DNA of 64,000 bases from Sporopachydermia quercuum. Its lineage: Eukaryota; Ascomycota; Sporopachydermiomycetes; Sporopachydermiales; Sporopachydermiaceae. Location of the stretch: assembly GCA_001599295.1 (NCBI GenBank), contig BCGN01000002.1:1240001-1304000 (forward strand), given 5' to 3'. Of this stretch, positions 11,383-20,324 are shown in pieces (position 1 is the stretch's first letter; every line of letters starts with the position of its first letter). The notes beneath the pieces are model-generated. The model had not been told where the DNA came from and did not search any database. It worked only from the letters and a program-made list of their open reading frames with translations. Both the position numbers and the translations under genes were made by a program.

Positions 11383-12288
11383 TTACAAATCAGCTTTACC
11401 GTATTCCTCAGCAGCAATATCTTCTGCATCTTTGACTTCTTCTTTCTCTTCAAACTTGGGTGGTGTATATCCTCGAATTGCTACCAATTCAGTGTCGAAA
11501 ACTATTACTCAATGTTAGTAAGAGTGTGCGGAATATGTCATCGAAAATGAAAAATGAACTTGAAAAATGAACTTGAAAAATGAGCTTAAGCATTATTTTG
11601 ATCATTAAAAGAAATTACTTACTTAAAGTAGCATCAGGTGGGATTACATTTCCAGCACCAGATTTGCCTATAATCAATAGCCGTTAGTATTGTTGACATG
11701 CAATTACCTGAATCTCAAACATATTTTGCACATGTTTGAGTTTATCTAATTCCGTCAATGTTGTTCAAATTATAATAATTCACGCAAACAAACAAATTTG
11801 AAAATCACATACCGTATCCAAGTTCAGGAGGAATCACAAGTTTTCTTTTCTCTCCAATGCACATTCTATTAAATGTTAGACGTTACTACCCAAGCGACCT
11901 ATCTATTATAATGAAACCAAACAAATATTTTAAACCTTACCCCATCAAACCTTGATCCCAGCCTTGAATTACTCTACCAGTTCCAAGAGCAAATTCGATT
12001 GGCGTTCCTCTTTCAACTGATGAGTCAAAAACTGATCCATCTTCAAGTCTACCAGTATAATGAACAGAGATGAAATCNTTTTTCTGACTCTTTCTCAAAC
12101 ATCTTGACTCTGGAATTTTCTTGGTGACGCCTGTTGATAATATTGTTAGTTTCTCACATTTACCAGTGCTAATGAAAACATCATCTTTGCATAATTAATC
12201 AATAGCTCTTACCAATCTGAAGCTTCTCAGATGCCAAACATAGGCCAACCAAGCAAAAGAGAACTGTAACTAAAGTTGAAATCCGCAT
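11383..12288 (-). CDS. FPR2: FKBP-type peptidyl-prolyl isomerase of the ER, FPR2 (5 exons)
   Basis: A secretory-pathway proline isomerase of 160 residues. I assemble exons 12213-12288, 11941-12130, 11813-11865, 11623-11667 and 11383-11501 (minus strand). All splice phases agree, with donors GTAAGA, GTAAGG, GTATGT and GTAAGT. Residues 1-19 form a signal peptide ([19 protein letters not shown]). The FKBP fold is complete: [49 protein letters not shown] and [16 protein letters not shown]. The mature part ends in an acidic tail and the sequence KADL, which resembles but does not match HDEL/KDEL. Four introns in a 483-nt coding sequence is unusual for a yeast. S. cerevisiae Fpr2 is 135 residues and, as far as I know, unspliced. 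The largest intron (11502-11622) carries three copies of a 13-bp repeat. N at 12078 in exon 2. Confidence 0.93.
11550..11587. repeat. 13-bp tandem repeat in FPR2 intron 4
   Basis: Two exact copies and one slightly changed copy of AAAAATGAACTTG lie head to tail inside the fourth intron of FPR2. The repeat is likely replication slippage and accounts for part of the length of that intron. Confidence 0.85.
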
Positions 12289-12878
12289 TTTCGACCCTTA
12301 AGAGAAAAATAAGATCTATTTAATATAAATATTCTGTTAATTAACTTTCAGGAAGGATCTTAAGCTACCCAATTCAACAGAGTTTCGCTCTATCAGAATG
12401 ATGATTTAGTAAGAATAATCAAAAGAGGCTACTCCTAAAGGGCCTTTTCCGTACGTGGCCCAATTGATAGAGGAGGAGATCACGTCTCACCTCCAGGGGT
12501 TAAAATCACGTGATGGAATGATAGTTATTTCCGAAGCAATATATGAGACATAGATAAGAACAAGAAAGATTACTGACGCATCTCAACTTGTGTAATGAAT
12601 TGAGATGCATTTAGACAGATTAATTCAGATAATGATTATAGAATAATGAATGATAATAGATTCTCGTAGTTACCAGACCTGTAAAATCCTGGCTTTTAGT
12701 TATTGAATCATATGATTTGTCTTCTTTGTTTAAGTAACTGGAAACGGAAACTTTACTGCTTCTATAATTTCCGATATTATGCTCTCTTTGAAAACTGAGA
12801 AAAGCTACGAGGTTATCAATATTAATGATACCTTGATTTATTACAGTAATAGTTCTATAGGCCAAAATAAGAAAATAT
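12289..12878. other. intergenic, EMC1 3' / FPR2 5'
   Basis: Spacer between two minus-strand genes. It holds a perfect TCACGTGA palindrome (listed separately) and a GC-richer stretch at about 12430-12520. A minus-strand frame over 12620-12937 overlaps the end of EMC1 in another frame and is not a gene. Confidence 0.4.
12506..12513. promoter_or_regulatory. CACGTG E-box (TCACGTGA) upstream of FPR2
   Basis: A perfect 8-bp palindrome about 220 bp upstream of the FPR2 start codon. It is the classic Cbf1/bHLH site. The site is plain in the sequence, but which factor uses it is inference. Confidence 0.45.
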
Positions 12879-15776
12879 TTAATNCCTATCAATATGCCAT
12901 CTTGAATACAACTTCCTCTTTCTAACCATTGGCTCAACTAGCACAACAGCTATCACCAAAGCAGTAATAGTTATTAATAACTTACCATAACCAAAAGTCT
13001 CTGCTAACATATCAAATTGACCTGATGGTTTGATTCTGGTAAAAAATGCGTCACCAGAACCATAAACAAACACCAGTGAAGTGGATTCAAGATTACTTGG
13101 AGTGACCACCACAGAGGCTTGTCTGAACTCCAAATTTCTATCATGAGATAGTATATCTAATGCTTGAACATTGAATAAAGGTATCATACCTTCAGATCGG
13201 AAGAGATTTTCTTTCTTTTCATCGTTGTTAGGTTCTCTTCCAACAGGTCTACGAGCATCAAGCATTTGTTTCGGTAGCAGTATCACTTGACCTGATTCTA
13301 ACACAGTAATAATACTCCTAGCTGTAACACCGAATCTAGAATAAGTCGGCTTTAAGGAAATGATTTTAGCTTCCTTTGGTACAGAAAATGATTGACTAAC
13401 CACAGATGGTGGTCTAATAACATCGAATTCTGACATTTCCTCAGAACTAAAACGAACATTAGGTGCCAGTGACTCATACAAATCGATCGAAACAAGTTTC
13501 GTAGATCTAAAAGGAAGATCACTGAAGTATGAGTAGAGGACCCAATGTTCACCAAGAACTGCACATATGCTAGAGCTGAAATCAATCTTCTCTCCAGAAT
13601 GTTGGGTGGAGTATAAAATATGTCCATTCACTGCGTCTAGTATAACAATCTTTAACTTATCTTCTTGTTCATTAGCCAAGACAGCAACAATATTATGAGG
13701 ATAGAGATATTTGTAAAGAACCGATCTATCAGCAAGAACTCTACCAATTGATGCAGATTTCTCCTCTAGCTGTTTACTGGTTATTGATATTAGTTTTTCG
13801 TTCTCACCAACAGGAAAATTCCATGTCTTTTTGATTTTATTGTAAACGGACACAAATCCAGTGATTCCATCTTCTGTTTGCGAGTAGAAGTAGATTTTAT
13901 CCGATTCGTTCCGATTATTGATAGTAACCACTTGGTTATCATCTGTTATCACAGATAGATCACTATCAGGTATAGTTACCGTTCTAATAATATCGGACTT
14001 AACATCCATATTACTCTCAGTAATAGTAAGCCCATTAGTGCCGTCATAAGTTAGTACATTTCCATCTGCATATACCAAACTAACAGTTTGACCAATAACT
14101 TTAAGAGCTACAAACTTTGATGTTTGGACGCTTGTGGACCAAAAAATTGTACCGTTGAGAGAATTAAGTCCGTATAATCCACCTGATTGAGTGAGCACAA
14201 CAATTACCTTTTGAAAACCGAACAAGGTACTCAGTCTACTTGATTCAGTCTCATCTGATCGTGAGAAAAAGTCTCCTGACAATACAAAGCTTATCAATTC
14301 AGTTAAATGTCTTGTGAATCTGCTAATATAAGCATCAAATACGTTAGCAGTTTCTTCTTCTAGGATGTATCGCTCTAGTTCATTGACCTCAGCAAGCTCA
14401 AAATCCAAGAATTCTGCAGCTAGAATTNCACTAAATTCTTCATGGTTAACCCAAGTATCACTAATAAATCTACCTCTAACGACAGTTTGAACCAATTGAC
14501 CATTTAGAGATTGGTATAACAGGTTAGTTTTATAGTAGTGATCATTTGATTCTTCGTTTGATATTTTTACGGTTGAAGCCTCAAGTAATTGTTCAGGGTG
14601 ATCAGAGATCCGAGCAACACTAACAGGAGTTAACTCGTTTGATGTTTCTTGACCATCAAGTGAAAAGATAGACAATTCATTTCCTATCAACAGAAGTATA
14701 GCTTTGTCGGTATCATCAATAATCACAACACTGGGCACTAGAATATTTTGGGTAGTAGTAAAACCTTTACCCAGGTTAGTAATTGACGCTTCTGCAATAT
14801 CAATAGTATAGAGAGATAAATGGCTAGTATATTCATTGGTGGATACTAACACCAAAGCAAGTTCTGATTCACCAATCAAGAAAAACTTTGACTCAGTAAT
14901 ATCAAATCCTTCAACTAAATTCTCATTAATTGATTTGACTAATGAACCATCAATGTCGCTGTAAAAACTAATAGTTGATGAACCACTAGACTGTGTGAGA
15001 ACAATATTGGCATAAGAAGCAACAAATGTTNCTTTTATTTCATAACCTGAATCTGAAGGTTCACCATCAAGAGTTTCATAATGGGCATACTTGTCATTAT
15101 TATAAGCAATTATGACATCAGATATACTCGGTTCAACGACATTTGCTGCAAAAACATAAGATACACCATCTAACTGTTGGGACCATAAGGTGGAGCCAGT
15201 TGTGGAATCAATCTTGAGGATCAAACCATCACTGAAAACTGCAATTATGTCGCTATCGGATAAAACTGAAAATTCAGCTAAAATCTTATCATAAACTGCT
15301 TCCCATAATAGGAATCCAGTCTTTGGATTCCAAATTTGTAATAATGATCTGTTTGAGTTCTTATTCACTATGCTTGTAGCAATACCAACACTTGAATTAG
15401 TCAGAGCGGCNTTTTTAGTATCAGCATCAACAACAAAATCAACAGATTTGATTGCAACTACATCATTGACGTGGAACTTCGATTGTGTTGTTAGTTGAGT
15501 TCTCCATTGTATTTGCCCAGAATAAACATCTATCGATGCTAAGTAGTTTTTATTTGTGGCTACAATATAAAAGGACTCTTTGGAAGACTTTTTCCCTGGT
15601 TGAAACTTTAGTTGTTCAGGTGATGAAAAGTCTCTGAAAGCAAGAAAATTGCCAGGAACAACTTGTCCTATAGTTTTATAAGCCCAATCAATAGTATGTG
15701 CATCTTCAGCAAATGCTACTGATACACATACTACTAATAGTAATAAGGACAAAATACCTGAATTGAACCACTTCAT
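12879..15776 (-). CDS. EMC1: ER membrane protein complex subunit 1, EMC1
   Basis: The largest lumenal subunit of the EMC insertase, which inserts tail-anchored and multi-pass proteins into the ER membrane. The protein has 965 residues, near the ~990 of animal EMC1 and longer than the 760 I recall for S. cerevisiae. A signal peptide (residues 1-23, ending VSVAFA) is followed by DWAYKTIGQV and PQQ-type beta-propeller repeats (YSGQIQWRTQL, TGSTLWSQQL, NGTIFWSTS). A single membrane helix at about 930-950 (LLITITALVIAVVLVEP) leads to the family-typical terminus RKRKLYSRWHIDR. The final residue is ambiguous because of the N at 12884, and the stop follows at once. Further N bases lie at 14428, 15031 and 15411. 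It sits between FPR2 and MGR1; EMC1 and MGR1 are also adjacent in S. cerevisiae. Confidence 0.92.
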   Translation of the reverse strand: MKWFNSGILSLLLLVVCVSVAFAEDAHTIDWAYKTIGQVVPGNFLAFRDFSSPEQLKFQPGKKSSKESFYIVATNKNYLASIDVYSGQIQWRTQLTTQSKFHVNDVVAIKSVDFVVDADTKXAALTNSSVGIATSIVNKNSNRSLLQIWNPKTGFLLWEAVYDKILAEFSVLSDSDIIAVFSDGLILKIDSTTGSTLWSQQLDGVSYVFAANVVEPSISDVIIAYNNDKYAHYETLDGEPSDSGYEIKXTFVASYANIVLTQSSGSSTISFYSDIDGSLVKSINENLVEGFDITESKFFLIGESELALVLVSTNEYTSHLSLYTIDIAEASITNLGKGFTTTQNILVPSVVIIDDTDKAILLLIGNELSIFSLDGQETSNELTPVSVARISDHPEQLLEASTVKISNEESNDHYYKTNLLYQSLNGQLVQTVVRGRFISDTWVNHEEFSXILAAEFLDFELAEVNELERYILEEETANVFDAYISRFTRHLTELISFVLSGDFFSRSDETESSRLSTLFGFQKVIVVLTQSGGLYGLNSLNGTIFWSTSVQTSKFVALKVIGQTVSLVYADGNVLTYDGTNGLTITESNMDVKSDIIRTVTIPDSDLSVITDDNQVVTINNRNESDKIYFYSQTEDGITGFVSVYNKIKKTWNFPVGENEKLISITSKQLEEKSASIGRVLADRSVLYKYLYPHNIVAVLANEQEDKLKIVILDAVNGHILYSTQHSGEKIDFSSSICAVLGEHWVLYSYFSDLPFRSTKLVSIDLYESLAPNVRFSSEEMSEFDVIRPPSVVSQSFSVPKEAKIISLKPTYSRFGVTARSIITVLESGQVILLPKQMLDARRPVGREPNNDEKKENLFRSEGMIPLFNVQALDILSHDRNLEFRQASVVVTPSNLESTSLVFVYGSGDAFFTRIKPSGQFDMLAETFGYGKLLITITALVIAVVLVEPMVRKRKLYSRWHIDRX

Positions 15777-16208
15777 TTTTTCAGTCCTTTCCTGGTAATG
15801 ATACGATCAAACTGACATATATCAATATCAGGCTTTGGAATAAAAAAGTTACCAGGTTTGTCTGATCTTCAGAGTGATAATCATTGATATGTTCATAGGC
15901 AAATCAATCAATTGGTAGAGATGCTGTAGTTCTTTCACGATGAATTGTTCAGTTGATAGTCTGAACATGGAGAGTACCAGTTACCTCATATAGGACAAAT
16001 TCCACGTGACCAGGTATCTCATGATCTTCTATTTAATTAGAATAAGAAAAATAGTATACTTACAATGAGATTGAGATCTGGAAGATGATATATGATATTA
16101 CAAATGCTATAGAGAAGGGTTCAAATATATGCAAAAAGTATTCTTAAACAAATTCAATGCCATTGATGAAATACAAAGTCAGCTAGATACATCGATATCA
16201 AATTTTGA
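15777..16208. other. intergenic, MGR1 3' / EMC1 5'
   Basis: AT-rich spacer carrying a CACGTG E-box at 16003-16008, about 230 bp upstream of the EMC1 start. No further gene is seen. Confidence 0.4.
16003..16008. promoter_or_regulatory. CACGTG E-box upstream of EMC1
   Basis: The hexamer sits in the context TCCACGTGAC. It is one of five CACGTG sites found in intergenic DNA of this window. The functional role is inference. Confidence 0.35.
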
Positions 16209-17273
16209 CTATATGTCACGGTCCAGGTTTGACATTAAGTCAATGCGAGACTGTGGAGAGTTGAACTTATTGTTATCATTTTGCTTATTTTCCGGCAAAA
16301 TTATATCAGGATAGTTTATTTCAGAAGCTCTTCTGTAATGAGGAATATATCTTATTTCATAAGGGGATCTATCCATCGAATTCCATGGATTAAATATTTG
16401 CCACACTTTGCTTTGCGTTGAATGCGCCAATGATATGAATTTTGTCCCAGGAAGAACGAAACGATTTTCCTGTAGTATTTTTAAAGCATCTTTCGGAATT
16501 TCTACTTCCATATAATCATCACCAGGAGCAACAATAGATTTGCGTGATTGAATCAATTCTTTGATTTCGTCATAAATACCTTTCAAGGAAGTTAAGAAAG
16601 AAAACCCGTTCCTCCAATCCAATTGGGATGTTGATGGTATATCTGATAGCATTAGTTCATCTGGGTAGTTCTTATCGATAAATTTCTTCATTCTATCTCT
16701 ATTCAACATTACTTGTTCGTTGTATCGTATCTGAAGTAATGTTCCTGCAGTTCCGTTCAAAAAGACCGTTTCTTCTTGCATATTAAGATAAGCTGATAAT
16801 CTCAAAGCTCTTTGAACATCATTCAAAGGTCTATAGTAAGGGCCAAACCATGAAGTGTATAAAAATGCTTCTTTTTCTCTCGCTAAACGTTCTACTTTGG
16901 CCTGCTCAACAAGGGGTTCATAAGGAAACATCAAGAGAACTTGACTAGCAGTGCAAAGAATTCCACCAATAGCACCCAACCTCAAACTGTACTTTTTTAG
17001 CAAGTTTTTCCTTCGCACCCATGCTGACAATAAACTAAACTTTGATGTATCTATATACATAGATCGTCGAAACATATATACAAAAAATGATGCTTGTATT
17101 GAAAATAGCGTCACATTACAAGGAATACAATCCGGTGAAGGACCCAATGGTCCCCATAGTTTGCATATTGTGGGATTCTCGTAAGGCTCAGGTTCTTCGT
17201 CAGACGAATTGTTCCTAACTTGTTTAACAATGTTATCTTCAGGTGGCCTCTGTGGTGGATCAAATAATCCCAT
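16209..17273 (-). CDS. MGR1: MGR1, adaptor subunit of the mitochondrial i-AAA protease
   Basis: A 354-residue mitochondrial inner-membrane protein. In S. cerevisiae Mgr1 joins Mgr3 and the protease Yme1 and helps deliver unfolded substrates. The visible markers are KLWGPLGPSPDCIP (residues 38-51) followed by TLFSIQASF, which parallels what I recall of Mgr1 (KLWGPL-P-PDN-P then ITIQS). WFGPYYRPLN also parallels the WFGPLEYKP region, and FNPW occurs near the C-terminus. Two membrane helices are predicted by eye at about 54-68 and 97-117. The first ATG is at 17271-17273; the frame continues upstream only to a TTG. It lies next to EMC1, as YCL044C lies next to YCL045C in baker's yeast, which raises confidence for an otherwise fast-evolving protein. 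Confidence 0.82.
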   Translation of the reverse strand: MGLFDPPQRPPEDNIVKQVRNNSSDEEPEPYENPTICKLWGPLGPSPDCIPCNVTLFSIQASFFVYMFRRSMYIDTSKFSLLSAWVRRKNLLKKYSLRLGAIGGILCTASQVLLMFPYEPLVEQAKVERLAREKEAFLYTSWFGPYYRPLNDVQRALRLSAYLNMQEETVFLNGTAGTLLQIRYNEQVMLNRDRMKKFIDKNYPDELMLSDIPSTSQLDWRNGFSFLTSLKGIYDEIKELIQSRKSIVAPGDDYMEVEIPKDALKILQENRFVLPGTKFISLAHSTQSKVWQIFNPWNSMDRSPYEIRYIPHYRRASEINYPDIILPENKQNDNNKFNSPQSRIDLMSNLDRDI

Positions 17274-17683
17274 TTTCGCTTGCTTTAATTTAACCAATGA
17301 CTCAATGCCAATTCACTCACTCCTAATCTTCCTAGTATTATATTCTTATTGCCTATCCTGCCTACTTCATAAAAGTAGTAGTTTTGCAATTTATTTCTCT
17401 CCTATGATTTTCTGTTTATTTACAGCTATTGAGTCTCCTTTCAACATATATTCGTCAAACTCAACAGAATGATATGTCAGAAGTAATGCAATGGTAATCG
17501 TACCCAAATGCAAAGAGCTCTCTCCAATGTTCACTATACAATAAGATGGCAATGACCTTTGACCTTTCTTCTCTTTTCTTTCTAATCGGGAAGTCTTTCT
17601 ACATTACCCCCTCGTCTTCATTTCTAACTTGGGGGGATATGCAAGATAATTAATTGTCATGACATAATGCTTTGTATCATTAC

Positions 17684-17690
17684 CGGGTAA
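17684..17690 (-). promoter_or_regulatory. Reb1-like site (TTACCCG)
   Basis: CGGGTAA on the plus strand is TTACCCG on the minus strand, the core of the Reb1 general regulatory factor site in S. cerevisiae. It sits mid-way in a divergent promoter, where such nucleosome-clearing sites are commonly found. A single 7-mer match is weak evidence. Confidence 0.35.
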
Positions 17691-17802
17691 TCATTTTGTC
17701 CTGAATTGAAATGAAAGCAAGTGAAAATTGTCCTAGTAAATGTAAGAAATAAATGAATGTGGTAAAAGACTAAGAGAGAAATCATAAAATTGATTTATTG
17801 AT

Positions 17803-17818
17803 GGTTGGTTGGTTGGTT
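17803..17818 (+). repeat. (GGTT)4 microsatellite
   Basis: Four perfect GGTT units lie about 260 bp upstream of the ATG at 18075. Simple sequence with no evident function. Confidence 0.9.
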
Positions 17819-18074
17819 GTAGTTTAATGTACTATTGGGGTATTTGATGATAATTAATTAGTTGCTTCACTATTCAAGGTGGCAAAGAGGAAGGAGGCTG
17901 TTTGCTAATCTTATAGCGTAATATTGAGGCTGAAATCAACGTTAAGTCCGGATCAATTAGTATATTGTTAGTTGTTTGATATTTGGCTAACATTAGATCA
18001 TACAGCTGGGTTGAGAGAGGGAGAGAGTGTTTTGATAGTGGCTTATTAGAGATAGAAGTACATAGGTCAACAAT

Positions 18075-19916
18075 ATGTTGACATTAAACAAAGGAAATGG
18101 AGCTAGGGCATGCGGGGGATTGAGATCCAGTTTAGCGAAAGCTGTAACCCCAGTAGCAAATAGAAATGAGCATTTTAACAGAGATCACCAAAGGCCAATA
18201 AGTCATTCATCAAAGTCAGGTATAACGCTGGCAAATCATTCAGCTAGCAGAACATCAGGATTTAGTTCAAGATCTTGTTTCAAATTGAAAGATCTTTCCT
18301 CCTATTACAAGCTAAGGCAAAACAATACTGGTGAAGTGCAATCTTGGAGATCGAATTCAACCAATGTTCAGCAAGAGAATTCACAATCAGGAAAAGGAAA
18401 TCTTCGAGATGATATCTATGAAGGTGTGGACAAACAAAAACAAGGAGAAAACGTATCGATCGTCTTATACGATGGTTGGTCATTTACAAATGAAGAATCA
18501 TTCGAGAAAGCAATAGCGAGAGCTAACGAAAATAGATTCTGCAAGTACCCTTTCGACCTACAGACATATCAATTAAGACTGGAAAAAGAGATTTTTTCAA
18601 AGAACCAGAAAGAACAGGATTCAGAGGTAGTTTTGGAAGCGTTACGTGCTGGCAGTTGTTTATATAACATAGTGACAAATTCTGCAACATATAGAGCAAG
18701 GAAACCAGCTACAAGCCAATCAAAAGAAGCAAAAGTTACTTCCGAAGATGCACCAGATCCTGAAGAAGTCATTTTTTCAATAACTAAGAGATTGCTACTT
18801 TTGCCTAATCTTGAATTAAACCACGGTTTCTTAAGACGATATTTCATTACAGAACCTTGTCCACCAGCAGAGTGCGTGTTCATAGCAATGGAAGCTTTCT
18901 ATGTACATAATGATCGAAAATCAGGACACATGAAATCATTCAGAAAATTGAGATCTATGTTTTTGCCATCAAATCCAGTGAAAGCATCAGTGATTCCGAC
19001 TAAATTGGCAATGATTCCTTTAAGAAGGTTTCTATGGCAAACAGATCTTAAAACTTGTTTCCGAATTTTAGATCTATCTGCTGGTCATCATAATACTTTC
19101 GAGTTGATCAAACAAATTTGGTTGAAACGTTTATTTTATTATATTGGATATACGTCAGGCACACTAGCAACAGCTGATTATATATTTTATGCTTTAGTTG
19201 ATCACTATAATGTTGTTGTGACAAGAGGACCAGGAATTCTACTGACATTACTGTTTTTCTATTGTTCACATTTCACATTTATGTTTATCACCAACTCTGA
19301 TGGTATGGCCTCCAACTCAGGTAATGTGTTGAAGTGGAATCAAGGTGTTCCACCTCAATACAAGTATCTTCATGCTGAAGAAATGATGATGCTTCAAAGG
19401 ATATATGAAATGAAAACTATGGTCCAAGATTTTGGGTTAGAATTCAATGAAATACATAATGACTTGAGAGCAAGGATTGGATCTGATATCAAGTATTCTT
19501 TTGATTCTCCAACTGGTGTTCATAAAGATGTGATGAAATTTAATACCACTGGTGATGTTATGTTGAAAGTTCAGGTTGATGATAGAAGAGTTCATCCTGT
19601 TGCTCGTCAATCTGATATATTTTTGCAGCGATGGTGGTATACGAATGGTGGATGGTATGAATGGGTTGAGCCTGATCAAGATCCTGCTGAAATAGAATGG
19701 AAAAGAAGGTTTTTAGCGGTAAAGAAACTAGAACTGCCTGCTGGTGTTGAATATGGTACTGATGATTATGTGATGAAGGATGAGGATTTAGATACTCGTG
19801 AAGTTGACCCAAGATTACACGATCTATTAGATATCAGTGAAAGAAAACGAGCAGGAACATTTGATCCTGACGAGACTGCTGATTATTTTGACCCTACCAA
19901 GAAGATCGTCGGTTAG
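18075..19916 (+). CDS. unrecognised, probably mitochondrial membrane protein
   Basis: A 613-residue single-exon gene that I cannot name. The first ~100 residues are rich in Ser, Arg, Lys and Asn and poor in acidic residues, with basic SLAKAVTPVANR-type text, as in mitochondrial presequences. Residues ~160-330 are helical and charged. Two hydrophobic segments follow at about 355-378 (FYYIGYTSGTLATADYIFYAL) and 385-405 (GPGILLTLLFFYCSHFTFMF). Two Trp-rich stretches, RWWYTNGGWYEWVEPDQDP and TADYFDP, mark a conserved-looking C-terminal domain. Codon use is like that of its neighbours and there is no break. A mitochondrial inner-membrane protein of translation or respiratory assembly is possible but is inference. 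The first ATG of the frame is used. Confidence 0.8.
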   Translation: MLTLNKGNGARACGGLRSSLAKAVTPVANRNEHFNRDHQRPISHSSKSGITLANHSASRTSGFSSRSCFKLKDLSSYYKLRQNNTGEVQSWRSNSTNVQQENSQSGKGNLRDDIYEGVDKQKQGENVSIVLYDGWSFTNEESFEKAIARANENRFCKYPFDLQTYQLRLEKEIFSKNQKEQDSEVVLEALRAGSCLYNIVTNSATYRARKPATSQSKEAKVTSEDAPDPEEVIFSITKRLLLLPNLELNHGFLRRYFITEPCPPAECVFIAMEAFYVHNDRKSGHMKSFRKLRSMFLPSNPVKASVIPTKLAMIPLRRFLWQTDLKTCFRILDLSAGHHNTFELIKQIWLKRLFYYIGYTSGTLATADYIFYALVDHYNVVVTRGPGILLTLLFFYCSHFTFMFITNSDGMASNSGNVLKWNQGVPPQYKYLHAEEMMMLQRIYEMKTMVQDFGLEFNEIHNDLRARIGSDIKYSFDSPTGVHKDVMKFNTTGDVMLKVQVDDRRVHPVARQSDIFLQRWWYTNGGWYEWVEPDQDPAEIEWKRRFLAVKKLELPAGVEYGTDDYVMKDEDLDTREVDPRLHDLLDISERKRAGTFDPDETADYFDPTKKIVG

Positions 19917-20324
19917 TAAAGGATGAAACGTTTGAGGCCATTTATGATCTGTTTATTTATGCACGCATGAATGTTACTACTAACTGCTATTTATAAAGTA
20001 TGAGATGGAAAGCAGCCCACATTAGATATTATAGCCCTGTATATACAATGAATACAATAGAGCATTTTATTATGGTAATTAAATCCAAAAAATATTGTGA
20101 TATTTGTACGCTGAAATCTGGCCACCACTAGGTAATATGCATAAACTTTGTTCATTTAAGAATGGAAAATACTTTTCAAACAAAAGGATTGCATTGTCTG
20201 ATTTCTACTAAATTGTTATTTTATGGCAGATACTTATTCATTCATAAATTTAAATATTATTAAGATTTCATACATATATACAAGCAAATAAGTTCAATGT
20301 TGTTGATTCACATATTGTTCAACT
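19917..20324. other. convergent 3' intergenic region
   Basis: Spacer between two converging genes (18075 gene and HSP78). AT-rich, and must hold both terminators. Nothing else seen. Confidence 0.5.

Larger units (their letters stand above)
17274..18074. other. divergent promoter, MGR1 / mitochondrial membrane protein
   Basis: An 800-bp divergent intergenic region. It contains a Reb1-like CGGGTAA and a (GGTT)4 microsatellite, both listed separately. No gene is seen. Confidence 0.5.

Noticed and set aside
12620-12937. 105-residue minus-strand frame
   Set aside because: Overlaps the EMC1 3' end in another frame and has no independent support.
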